A stretch of 64,000 bases of DNA, taken from Bacteroidales bacterium. GTDB lineage: Bacteria > Bacteroidota > Bacteroidia > Bacteroidales > UBA1715. The notes under the pieces were generated by a model. The model was not told the origin of the DNA, did not search any database, and saw only the letters and a program-made list of their open reading frames with translations. Shown piece by piece: positions 9,340-18,535 of this stretch. The translations under genes and the position numbers were made by a program. Positions within the stretch are counted from its first letter, which is position 1; every line of letters starts with the position of its first letter. The stretch is taken from positions 62,001 to 126,000 of the forward strand of contig JADKDL010000014.1 of the NCBI GenBank assembly GCA_016714605.1, written 5' to 3'.

Positions 9340-12300
9340 ATGAAACGTATTATTTTTACCAGATATTTTTTCATTATTTTTTCATTATTGTTTGCAAATG
9401 CTGCTTTTAGCCAAACAGACCGAGAATTTTGGTTTGTTGCACCCGAAGTTTCAACTGCTCATTATGACAATCAGAAATATAATGAATTAGGAGGAAAGAT
9501 ATACCGCGGAGGAGAGCCAGTATTTCTTAGATTTACTTCTCTAGAAAAACCTACCGTTATAACCATAACCCAACCAGCAAACCCACTATTTGATACAATT
9601 AGAATAAGTTTACCGGCAAACGATAATGAGTCGTTAAACCTTACTGATATGGGACTACAAAGTATGATTGAAAATCAATATGGTACTTTAGGATATAATA
9701 ATAAGGGACTACATATTGAGTCAACTAATTTGATAACCGCTTATTATGAAGTATACACCACAAATAACTGTGATTTATTTTCATTGAAAGGTAAGAATTC
9801 TCTTGGAACAGAATTTTATACTCCATTTCAAACAACAAGTAGAAATGTTGGAATGACACCGGCTGCTTACAGTAAAATTGATATAGTTGCAACTGTTGAT
9901 GGTACTGAAATATGGGTAACACCTTCAAAAAATGTTCATGATGGAAGAGATGCACTTGTGCCATTTTTAGTAAAACTTGATAAAGGAGAAACATTTTCTG
10001 TGGTTCCTAGAAATTTTGCTGGAACAGCAGCAGATCATTTGGCAGGTACACATCTAAATTCAAATTACCCTATTGCAGTTACAATTTCTGATGACTCAGC
10101 TCTATATCCAGGAGATGGCTGTTACGATTTAGGTGGAGACCAAATAATACCTCTTGAAGTTATCGGATATGAGTATATTGCAATGAAAGGAAAACTTGGA
10201 ACAAATAACCAAGGTGTAGTTGATAAAAATGCTCGAGATCAATTATACATACTAGCTACAGAAGACAATACTGATATTTATATAAATGGAGTTTTTTATG
10301 AAACTATGAATAAAGCACAAACATCTAAATATTTATTTAAGGATGCTGATTATGTAGTGCATGTACGTACGGATTCTGATAAGCCTGTATATGTACTTCA
10401 GGTTTCTGGGTTTGGATGTGAGCAAGGTCAGGCTATTTTGCCGCCAACTAGTTCATGTACCGGTTCTACAAGAGTTGGATTTACACGTTCAAATAATTAC
10501 GCATGTTTTCTTAACATTATGGTTCGCAAAGACGCTTATGACGGTTTTACACTTAATGGAAAGCCTATATTAAGAAAGCTTACCGATTGGAAAGTTCCAC
10601 TAGGCGATAATGTTTGGTTAGCTACTATTGTTGATCTAGATACGCTTACTGCTACTACTATTGATGCCTTGGATTATGGATTGTTGGTTAATGATAAGGA
10701 TTTGTTTCACATGGCAATATTTAATGGAAATGCATCAGGAGGTTGTCGTTACGGATATTTTTCAGATTTTCATAAGCTTAAAGTAGAGGCAATTACAGCA
10801 GAAACGCAAACTGGTTTCTATAGAATATGTTATGGAGAAAAAGTTGAATTAGAAGCTCAAGGAGGAACAGATTTTTACTGGACACCACAAGATTTTCTAG
10901 ATGATCCTTATAGTCAATTTCCTTCACTTACACCGAGATATACCACAAAATATATGGTGCATGTATCTGGCGCATGCGATATGAAAGACTCTGCCGAAGT
11001 AACAATAGAATTATTGCCAAAAGTTGAATCTGTATTTTCATTAGATACAACACAAGCTTGTGCCCCATATAAAGTAAGATTTGACAATCAATCTACCGGA
11101 GTAACAGAAGAATATAAATGGACTTTTGGCGATGGGACATCACTAATTGAATCTAATAGCCCTAGATATGTTTATCATGAGTATAATAATAAAACTGACA
11201 GTATTGCAACTTATGAAGTTAAATTAGTTACCAAGAATATTGAATCATGTAGAGATACTTTGAAGTATACAATGAGATTGTTCCCTGAGGTTAAAGCCCA
11301 GTTTATACAGTCTTCAGTTGTAGGATGCCAACCAATGGTTGTAAATTTTTCAAACCAGTCTACCGGTATGCAAAACCCTACTCCACACCGTTGGGAATTT
11401 GGCGATGGTGCATCGTCATCAAACCTTTCACCATCTCATAGTTATAGTTTTCCTAACATTAAAAATGATTCAACTTTCGATGTTAGTTTAGTTGTTGCAA
11501 ATAGTTATTATTGCTACGATACTGCATATTCTACAGTAACTATTCATCCATATATTGATGCTCAATTTTCTTTTGCCCCTGTAATTTCATGTAATCCATA
11601 CGATTTACAAATTTCTAATACTTCTATTGGGGTTGATACATACAGTTGGAACTTTGGCGATGGTTCAGCAATCTCTGCAGATCCAAGTAAATTAATAACT
11701 CATAACTATAATAACGTAACAGGAATCAAGCAAGTTTATAATGTTGATTTAATTGCCTCTAATGATGAACTTTGTACAGATACGGTGAAGAAAACAGTTA
11801 CTGTATATCCTCAATTAACTGCTCTTTTTTCAGCCTCTGCAACTGTAGGTTGCGACAGTTTAATGGTGAATTTTACCAATAGTTCTATTGGTGCTACAAT
11901 CTATAACTGGGATTTTGGCGATGGAGCAAGCTCAAATGAATTAAGTCCTTCGCATTTATTCAGAAACCTGAGAGATAGAGACACAATATATATAGTGAGT
12001 TTGGTAATAGGAACTGAAAATATGTTTTGTACCGATACATTTACTATTGGAATACGTGTTCATCCATACATAAAGGCTGGGTTTAATGTAGTGCCGGTAA
12101 ATGGTTGTACACCACATACTGTTACTATTACAAACACATCGGTAAACGTAGATACCTACAATTGGGATTTTGGAGATGGAACTACATCAGGTGATGATAG
12201 TCAATTATTTACACACCAGTATGTAAATAATAATCTGGTAGCTACCAACTATAATTTGACATTGGTAGTAAGCAATGATGAAGGATGTACTAGGATGCAA

Positions 12301-15300
12301 ACAAGAAAAGTAAAAGTATATCCTAACATTGCAGCAGATTTTGTAACAAGTCAAGATGAATCATGCTATGGTGATACAATTATTTTTTCAAATCTCTCAA
12401 TTGGAGCATTACGATATGAGTGGAATTTTGGAGATAATTCTACTTCCTCATTAAAAGATACTGTGCATGTTTTTGATTATAAGGGAAGTATAGATACTGT
12501 TTATATTGTAACCTTAACAGCAATGTCAGACTCATTATCTACTTGTAAAAATTCAAAATCTATACCTATAACAGTTCACCCTTATTTAAAAGCAATTTTT
12601 GCAATTGATAAACAAGCTGCATGTTCACCTTTTGAAATTAAAATAACAAATTCATCGGTTGGTGTAAGTAGCAGAACTTGGTATTTTGGAGATGGAACAT
12701 CTTCAAATTTGCCCGGCTCTAATATTACGCATCTTTATGAAAACAACGGAAGCACTACTTTACAATATCCTATAAAATTAATTGTAAATAGTGCATTAGG
12801 ATGTACAGATTCATCGATTAGAGTTGTTTCTGTTTATCCAAAAGTAGAAGCCCATTTTAGTACCTTTTCTGGTTGTGACCCTCATTATATTGCAAACTTC
12901 AACAATAGTTCAAATAATGCTACTATTTTTAATTGGAATTTTGGTGATGGAGTTACTTCTAGCGAGAAAAATCCAACCCATTCTTTTAGAAATTTTAGTA
13001 CATTTAAAGATACAATTATAAAAGTTAGTCTTAGAGCTGAATCTGCATTTGGTTGTTTTGATGTGTTTGATACCACTGTTACCGTTTTTGCATCGCCTAA
13101 AGCCGCATTCTCTTTAGAAAATGCTAGTGATTGTCCGCCATACAATATACCGGTAAAAAATGAATCATTAGGACACGATTCTACCTATTGGAATTTTGGA
13201 AATGGTACCGATACCTCAATGATGACTAAGAATTTCAATGTGATATTTAATAATAATACAAGTGCAATTATTAATTATCCTATTACTCAAATAGTTTATA
13301 TTAAAAGCAGTGGATGTTCTGATACATTGATAAGAAATTTTGTAGCATATCCACCAGTACATGCAAATTTTGAAGTAAATTCAGGTTGTCATCCGCTTGT
13401 AATTACAGATTTTAAAAACACATCGACCGGCGGTTCGTCATGGGAGTGGGATATGGGCGATGGTACTTCTAGAAGTGCTCAGTTTCCAACTAAAACATTC
13501 AGAAACTTTAGTTCTATAAAAGACACTACTTTTACCATAACCTTGACTGTTACTTCATTTACAGGTTGTAAAGATGTATATGATACAACAATTACCGTAT
13601 ACAATAAACCATTAGCAGATTTTGATTTAGGCAATGTAACTGGTTGTTCTCCCTATCATTTACCAATATCAAACAAAGCTATTGGAGCAGATTCTCTGAT
13701 TTGGGATTTTGGCGATTCAGGTCCAATTTCTAATACAAAACTGCCTATTTTTGAGCATGATTATTTCAATGCAACCAATAAAACAATCGATTATCCTATT
13801 ACACTCACCGCAATTACAAGCGACGGTTGTAGCGATACAATTGTACATAATGCGAAAATTTATCCTGATATAAAAGCATTTTTCAGTATTCAGTCGGGTT
13901 GTGATTCTTTATTTGTTAGCAATTTCAATAATGCTTCTGTTGGATTGGTAAATAATTATATGTGGAATTTTGGTGATGGTACTTCATCATCCAAACAAAA
14001 TCCTACACATTATTTTAGAAATTACAGCAGAGTGAAAGATACTGTTTATACTGTTTCTTTAAATGTAGAAAATATAAATGGTTGTACACATTTATATGAT
14101 ACTGTCATAGCTATTTATCATAGACCTTATTCCGATTTCACACTTGGAAATATTCCTGGATGTTCTCCACTTCCGGTACAAATTAATAACAATTCTTTAG
14201 GTTTTGATTCTTTAGTTTGGAATTTTGGTGACACTACAGCTATTTCAAACTTTAGTGGAAGCATTTTTTCACATACATATAGTAATTTGAGGTCAGAAAT
14301 TTTTAATTTCCCAATTACACTTACTTCCTATACAGATAAAGGATGTTCAGATACAATTACCAGAAATGCTCCGGTTTATCCTCAGGTAATTGTTAATTTT
14401 GATGTTGTTTCGGGTTGCGATCCTCATACCATTAATAGTTTTAATAATACTACTATAAATGCGATTGTGTATAATTGGAATTTTGGAGATAGTGAATCAT
14501 CCGATTTAAAAGACCCAGCTCATGGATTCCGTAATTATAGTAGAGCCATAGACTCTGTATATACGGTAGAATTGTATGCAGAGTCAATATATGGTTGCAA
14601 TGATACATTGCGCAAAGATGTAACCGTATTTCATAAGCCAATGGCCGAGTTTAGCATACTAAATAGTCCGATTTGTGCTCCTGATACAATTTTTATTATA
14701 AATAATTCAATAGGAATGGATAGCTGCTTATGGAATTTTGCAGATGGTAGTTACGATACAACATTTAAAGAGAAAAATATTCAGCATATATACACAAATA
14801 TGAGTTCAGAGTTAAATATTAATTCTATTGAATTAGTAACCAGAACTATAAATGGATGTACGCATACAATTACAAGAAATGCAACAGTATATCCTCTAGT
14901 ATCCGCTGATTATGAATTAAAAACGAATGGTTGTTCTCCTTTAAAGGTAGATTTTAAAAACAATTCAATTGGTGGCTATTCTTATCTTTGGAATTTTGGC
15001 GATGGTAATTCTTCAGGATTGCATTCTCCCAAAAACACCTATTATAATTATAGTAATTTAATAGATTCTGCTCATGCAGTAAGTCTTATTGTAACTTCAA
15101 AATATGGTTGTAAAGCTCGGTTAGATACTAATGTATATGTATATCCGAATCCATTCGCCGAGTTTATTGTTTTAAATTCGCCAAGTTGTTCTCCTGCCGA
15201 TATAAATATAAAAAGTGAAAGTATAGGAGCATCTGTTATTGTATGGGATTTTGATGACCAAACAGAAGATATTCATGCTTCAAATAGGATATTTCCACAT

Positions 15301-17331
15301 ACCTTTTATAATGAAACTAGTGATTATGATGTATTTTCAATATCTCAAATTGTTTTAAATAATAGAGGTTGTACAGATACAGTTATTCATGATGCTATTG
15401 TGTATCCTTTGGTTACTTCAGAATTTAATGTAACGCTTGGTGGTTGTAATCCTTTGACTATAAATACTGAAAATAATTCTTTTGGTGTAAAGCAAACTGT
15501 TTGGGATTTTGGAGATGGTAATAAATCGTCGCAATTTCAACCAGAGCATAAATACCATAATTATAGTCATACTGAAACCGATACATTCAAAGTTTCATTA
15601 AGTAATGAGAATAACTATGGTTGTAAAGCATATTCAGACACATTGGTTGTAATATTCCCAAAACCTAAATCAGACTTTGCTCTAACTATTGATAGAGGTT
15701 GTTCTCCTTTTGAAGTAGAAATATCAAACTTATCGGAAGGTGCTGTTGAAAATAATTGGAGTTTTGATGATGGTAAAACATCGAAAACTAACGAAAAGTT
15801 TTTCACTCACACTTACACAAATGACACAACACTCACAACACAAGCCTATACTATTACATTGGTAGTTACTAACGATCAGGCTTGTTCTGATACAATAGAA
15901 AAAATTATCAATGTATTCCCAGAAGTAACAGCCGATTTCACCGGAGACTTTGAGGGTTGTAGTCCGCATTTGGCTGCTTTCTATGATAATTCAATATTAG
16001 CAAACAAATATTTTTGGGATTTTGACGATGGTGAAACTAGTAATATTTTAAATCCATATCATTATTTCACCAATGAAACACCTAATAATCTTTATTTTAA
16101 AGTAAAACTGACAGCATATTCTATTTACAACTGTATTGATACTGTTACTAAAACAGTTACCGTATTTCCTACTCCAGATGCCGATTTTAAACCAGATCCG
16201 GTTATGCAAGTATTTCCAAGTTCTGCTAATAGTGTAGCTCCTGTAAAGTTTACAGATAATACTAAACCAGGAAAAAATTGGAACTATTTCTGGGACTTTG
16301 GAGATGGAAATAAGTCGACGCAGCAAGGAGATGTAAGTCATGATTATTTAGCGTGGAATGAAAATGATGAATGGTACACTGTGCAATTAATTACGGTAAG
16401 CGATAAAAATTGTGCAGATACAGCATTTAGCAAAATAAGGATAAACTCCCCACTTCCTGAGGTTAAATTTTCTATATTTCCAACCCAAGGTTGTCCTCCA
16501 TTAACTGTATATTTCAATAATGAATCGGCTTATGAAAATTCTGTACAATGGGAAATAAAAGAAAGTGATAAGCTTATCCAAGTATTTTATACTGATAATC
16601 CTTCATATGTCTTTACATCTACTGGTACCCATGATATAATTCTTACTGTGAAAGGAGATGGGGGTGTTGTTTCTGTCGATACCACCGTAGTTGTGTTTAC
16701 CAAACCAATAGCAGATTTTGACTTTACTCCTACAGAAGTTTATTTGCCTGATGGAGAATTATTTTTGCAGAATATGTCTAAACCGTATGACTTATTAGCT
16801 AATTGTGAATGGACTATTTATCAGCCATTTAAAGATACTGTAATACATGAGTGCTATCCAGAATATATAAAATTAGGTTCAAATTTTCTTGGAGAAAATA
16901 CCGTAAAGCTTGTAGTTACAACCCACGAAGGCTGTACCGATACTCTTATTGCAGATCAAAAAATAAAAGTACAAGCACCATGTGAGGTTAAATTTCCTAA
17001 TGCTTTTACTCCTATAGAATCTAGTAATGCAACCGATGGAAAAGTAATCTTTGCACATGATAATAGATCAGGATTAACTTACCGCGCAAATAACACCCAC
17101 AACGATTTATTCTTTGCTCAAATATGCGAAGATGGGGTAGTAGAGTATCATTTAGAAGTATATAACAGATGGGGTGAAATGATTTTTGCAACTGATGATA
17201 GAAACGAAGGTTGGAATGGATATTATAGAGATAAGCCAGCAAAACTAGATGTGTATACATGGAGATTTACTGGTACTTGCGATGATGGAAATAAACTTGA
17301 ACAAGTTGGCGAAGTGACCCTCTTGAAATAG
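9340..17331 (+). CDS. Giant PKD-repeat surface protein with IgGFc-binding-like N-domain and CHU_C T9SS tail
   Basis: 2663 residues. A signal peptide (MKRIIFTRYFFIIFSLLFAN..) is followed by a ~450-residue N-terminal domain (from REFWFVAPEVSTAH) resembling the IgGFc-binding N-terminal family. From about residue 560, 21 recognisable PKD domains (core WxFGDG and variants such as WDMGDG, WNFADG, WDFDDQ) plus two degenerate ones follow. Nearly every PKD has one Cys near its start (GCxP) and one before its last strand (GCxD), so an internal disulfide is plausible. The C-terminus (VKFPNAFTP ... YNRWGEMIF ... GWNGYYRDKPA) is the gliding-motility-associated CHU_C domain, a type B T9SS signal. Known analogues are large adhesins such as SprB-type gliding adhesins, so I infer a surface adhesin or gelling/biofilm protein. 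The gene is a single unit ending in a strong terminator. Confidence 0.88.
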   Translation: MKRIIFTRYFFIIFSLLFANAAFSQTDREFWFVAPEVSTAHYDNQKYNELGGKIYRGGEPVFLRFTSLEKPTVITITQPANPLFDTIRISLPANDNESLNLTDMGLQSMIENQYGTLGYNNKGLHIESTNLITAYYEVYTTNNCDLFSLKGKNSLGTEFYTPFQTTSRNVGMTPAAYSKIDIVATVDGTEIWVTPSKNVHDGRDALVPFLVKLDKGETFSVVPRNFAGTAADHLAGTHLNSNYPIAVTISDDSALYPGDGCYDLGGDQIIPLEVIGYEYIAMKGKLGTNNQGVVDKNARDQLYILATEDNTDIYINGVFYETMNKAQTSKYLFKDADYVVHVRTDSDKPVYVLQVSGFGCEQGQAILPPTSSCTGSTRVGFTRSNNYACFLNIMVRKDAYDGFTLNGKPILRKLTDWKVPLGDNVWLATIVDLDTLTATTIDALDYGLLVNDKDLFHMAIFNGNASGGCRYGYFSDFHKLKVEAITAETQTGFYRICYGEKVELEAQGGTDFYWTPQDFLDDPYSQFPSLTPRYTTKYMVHVSGACDMKDSAEVTIELLPKVESVFSLDTTQACAPYKVRFDNQSTGVTEEYKWTFGDGTSLIESNSPRYVYHEYNNKTDSIATYEVKLVTKNIESCRDTLKYTMRLFPEVKAQFIQSSVVGCQPMVVNFSNQSTGMQNPTPHRWEFGDGASSSNLSPSHSYSFPNIKNDSTFDVSLVVANSYYCYDTAYSTVTIHPYIDAQFSFAPVISCNPYDLQISNTSIGVDTYSWNFGDGSAISADPSKLITHNYNNVTGIKQVYNVDLIASNDELCTDTVKKTVTVYPQLTALFSASATVGCDSLMVNFTNSSIGATIYNWDFGDGASSNELSPSHLFRNLRDRDTIYIVSLVIGTENMFCTDTFTIGIRVHPYIKAGFNVVPVNGCTPHTVTITNTSVNVDTYNWDFGDGTTSGDDSQLFTHQYVNNNLVATNYNLTLVVSNDEGCTRMQTRKVKVYPNIAADFVTSQDESCYGDTIIFSNLSIGALRYEWNFGDNSTSSLKDTVHVFDYKGSIDTVYIVTLTAMSDSLSTCKNSKSIPITVHPYLKAIFAIDKQAACSPFEIKITNSSVGVSSRTWYFGDGTSSNLPGSNITHLYENNGSTTLQYPIKLIVNSALGCTDSSIRVVSVYPKVEAHFSTFSGCDPHYIANFNNSSNNATIFNWNFGDGVTSSEKNPTHSFRNFSTFKDTIIKVSLRAESAFGCFDVFDTTVTVFASPKAAFSLENASDCPPYNIPVKNESLGHDSTYWNFGNGTDTSMMTKNFNVIFNNNTSAIINYPITQIVYIKSSGCSDTLIRNFVAYPPVHANFEVNSGCHPLVITDFKNTSTGGSSWEWDMGDGTSRSAQFPTKTFRNFSSIKDTTFTITLTVTSFTGCKDVYDTTITVYNKPLADFDLGNVTGCSPYHLPISNKAIGADSLIWDFGDSGPISNTKLPIFEHDYFNATNKTIDYPITLTAITSDGCSDTIVHNAKIYPDIKAFFSIQSGCDSLFVSNFNNASVGLVNNYMWNFGDGTSSSKQNPTHYFRNYSRVKDTVYTVSLNVENINGCTHLYDTVIAIYHRPYSDFTLGNIPGCSPLPVQINNNSLGFDSLVWNFGDTTAISNFSGSIFSHTYSNLRSEIFNFPITLTSYTDKGCSDTITRNAPVYPQVIVNFDVVSGCDPHTINSFNNTTINAIVYNWNFGDSESSDLKDPAHGFRNYSRAIDSVYTVELYAESIYGCNDTLRKDVTVFHKPMAEFSILNSPICAPDTIFIINNSIGMDSCLWNFADGSYDTTFKEKNIQHIYTNMSSELNINSIELVTRTINGCTHTITRNATVYPLVSADYELKTNGCSPLKVDFKNNSIGGYSYLWNFGDGNSSGLHSPKNTYYNYSNLIDSAHAVSLIVTSKYGCKARLDTNVYVYPNPFAEFIVLNSPSCSPADINIKSESIGASVIVWDFDDQTEDIHASNRIFPHTFYNETSDYDVFSISQIVLNNRGCTDTVIHDAIVYPLVTSEFNVTLGGCNPLTINTENNSFGVKQTVWDFGDGNKSSQFQPEHKYHNYSHTETDTFKVSLSNENNYGCKAYSDTLVVIFPKPKSDFALTIDRGCSPFEVEISNLSEGAVENNWSFDDGKTSKTNEKFFTHTYTNDTTLTTQAYTITLVVTNDQACSDTIEKIINVFPEVTADFTGDFEGCSPHLAAFYDNSILANKYFWDFDDGETSNILNPYHYFTNETPNNLYFKVKLTAYSIYNCIDTVTKTVTVFPTPDADFKPDPVMQVFPSSANSVAPVKFTDNTKPGKNWNYFWDFGDGNKSTQQGDVSHDYLAWNENDEWYTVQLITVSDKNCADTAFSKIRINSPLPEVKFSIFPTQGCPPLTVYFNNESAYENSVQWEIKESDKLIQVFYTDNPSYVFTSTGTHDIILTVKGDGGVVSVDTTVVVFTKPIADFDFTPTEVYLPDGELFLQNMSKPYDLLANCEWTIYQPFKDTVIHECYPEYIKLGSNFLGENTVKLVVTTHEGCTDTLIADQKIKVQAPCEVKFPNAFTPIESSNATDGKVIFAHDNRSGLTYRANNTHNDLFFAQICEDGVVEYHLEVYNRWGEMIFATDDRNEGWNGYYRDKPAKLDVYTWRFTGTCDDGNKLEQVGEVTLLK
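11326..16200 (+). repeat. Higher-order tandem repeat of PKD domain pairs
   Basis: The first conserved Cys codon of every second PKD lies at 11326, 11851, 12364, 12874, 13387, 13900, 14416, 14932, 15445 and 15958. The spacings are 525, 513, 510, 513, 513, 516, 516, 513 and 513 bases. The unit is therefore a two-domain block of about 171-172 residues repeated about ten times. In the central blocks one type carries a YxFRNFS-like loop after the GDG motif and the other an H-x-Y-x-N-x-T-like insertion. Confidence 0.85.
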
Positions 17332-17347
17332 TCAAAAAAATAAGCAT

Positions 17348-17384
17348 AAAAAAGCCTCTGAAATTATTTATCAGAGGCTTTTTT
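17348..17384. terminator. Bidirectional terminator between the PKD giant and kdsD
   Basis: A 14-bp perfect stem, AAAAAAGCCTCTGA (17348-17361) with its complement (17371-17384), is flanked by A and T runs. It serves both convergent genes, which end at 17331 and 17401. Confidence 0.88.
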
Positions 17385-17400
17385 ATAGTTAAAAATCACT

Positions 17401-18360
17401 TTATACAATACCTTCTCTTAGAATGTCGTGAATATGCACAATACCTATATATTTATCTTCATCAACTACAAGTAATTGAGTTATACATTTTTCTTCCATA
17501 ATATCAAAAGCTTTTACAGCTAAAGTATTTTTCTGCACTGTTTTAGGATGAGCTGTCATAATATCTTTAGCCTTCAACGTATCAAAAGTAGAGTGTTTCT
17601 CCAACATCCTACGTAAATCGCCATCGGTAATAATTCCTAGAAGTATAGAATCGTCAGAAACAACGGCTGTTGCACCTAAACGTTTTGTAGAAATTTCAAA
17701 TATAGTTTCTTTAATTGATGTTTCAGGACCAACTTTTGGTGGATTGTCGGAAGTAAATAGATCAGAAACTCTCATATACAATTTCTTTCCTAATGCACCT
17801 CCTGGGTGATATTTAGCAAAATCTAACTCAGAAAAATTTCTCCTTTGTAAAAGACAAACCGCCAAAGCATCGCCCATTACGAGCTGTGCAGTTGTACTGT
17901 TTGTAGGAGCCAAATTATTTGGGCAAGCCTCTTTCTGAACTTTAGCAAAGATAATATAATCTGCATGTTTGGCTAAATATGATTCAGTATCAGAAACCAT
18001 TGCAATGAGTGTATTATTTCCTCTTTTCAATAAAGGAACAAGCACTTTTATCTCGGGAGTACTTCCACTTTTAGAAATACAGATAACCACATCATGTTCG
18101 GTTATCATACCCAAGTCACCGTGAATTGCATCGGCGGCATGCATAAATAATGCTGGAGTACCGGTGGAGTTTAGCGTAGCTACAATTTTATTTCCAATAA
18201 TTGCGCTCTTACCAATTCCGGTAATTACCACTCTGCCTTGGCAATTGTATATTAACTCTACAATTTGAGCAAATTGTTCATCAATATAATCAGCTAATTT
18301 TTTAATAGAGTCAGCTTCTTCATTGATTACAATCTTTGCATTTTCAATTATTTGCTTCAA
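17401..18360 (-). CDS. kdsD: KpsF/GutQ-type arabinose-5-phosphate isomerase
   Basis: Interconverts ribulose 5-phosphate and arabinose 5-phosphate, the first step of Kdo synthesis for lipopolysaccharide. The 319 residues hold an N-terminal SIS sugar-isomerase domain (GRVVITGIGKSAIIGNKI; LGMITEHDVVICISKSGSTPE; APTNSTTAQLVMGDALAVCL) and two C-terminal CBS domains (from about residue 205; ISTKRLGATAVVSDD and DIMTAHPKTV). The active-site His is in KYHPGGALGKK. Length and domain order match KdsD/KpsF proteins. It is a single gene, divergent from recQ across 175 bp holding a 22-bp perfect palindrome. The Bacteroidota copy is usually the housekeeping isomerase; a capsule-specific paralogue is less likely as no Kdo/capsule genes adjoin. 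Confidence 0.93.
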   Translation of the reverse strand: MKQIIENAKIVINEEADSIKKLADYIDEQFAQIVELIYNCQGRVVITGIGKSAIIGNKIVATLNSTGTPALFMHAADAIHGDLGMITEHDVVICISKSGSTPEIKVLVPLLKRGNNTLIAMVSDTESYLAKHADYIIFAKVQKEACPNNLAPTNSTTAQLVMGDALAVCLLQRRNFSELDFAKYHPGGALGKKLYMRVSDLFTSDNPPKVGPETSIKETIFEISTKRLGATAVVSDDSILLGIITDGDLRRMLEKHSTFDTLKAKDIMTAHPKTVQKNTLAVKAFDIMEEKCITQLLVVDEDKYIGIVHIHDILREGIV

Positions 18361-18467
18361 AACTAAAAATTTTATTTAAAAACGGTTAATAATTTTTCTG
18401 TTTACTAAAAAACATAGTATATTTATTTACAAAATTATCTATATTTTCCTTATTAACTTATAATACC

Positions 18468-18489
18468 TCACATTTAAATTTAAATGTGA
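18468..18489. promoter_or_regulatory. 22-bp perfect palindrome between kdsD and recQ
   Basis: The sequence from 18468 to 18489 is its own reverse complement (TCACATTTAAA and its mirror). It sits 47 bases before the recQ ATG and about 108 bases from the kdsD start, a position suited to an operator for a dimeric regulator. No regulator is known; AT-richness makes chance palindromes commoner, but 22 bp exact is long. Confidence 0.4.
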
Positions 18490-18535
18490 TTAAATTTAAG
18501 CAAAATGCTTATATTTCATATAAAATTGTTATTTG

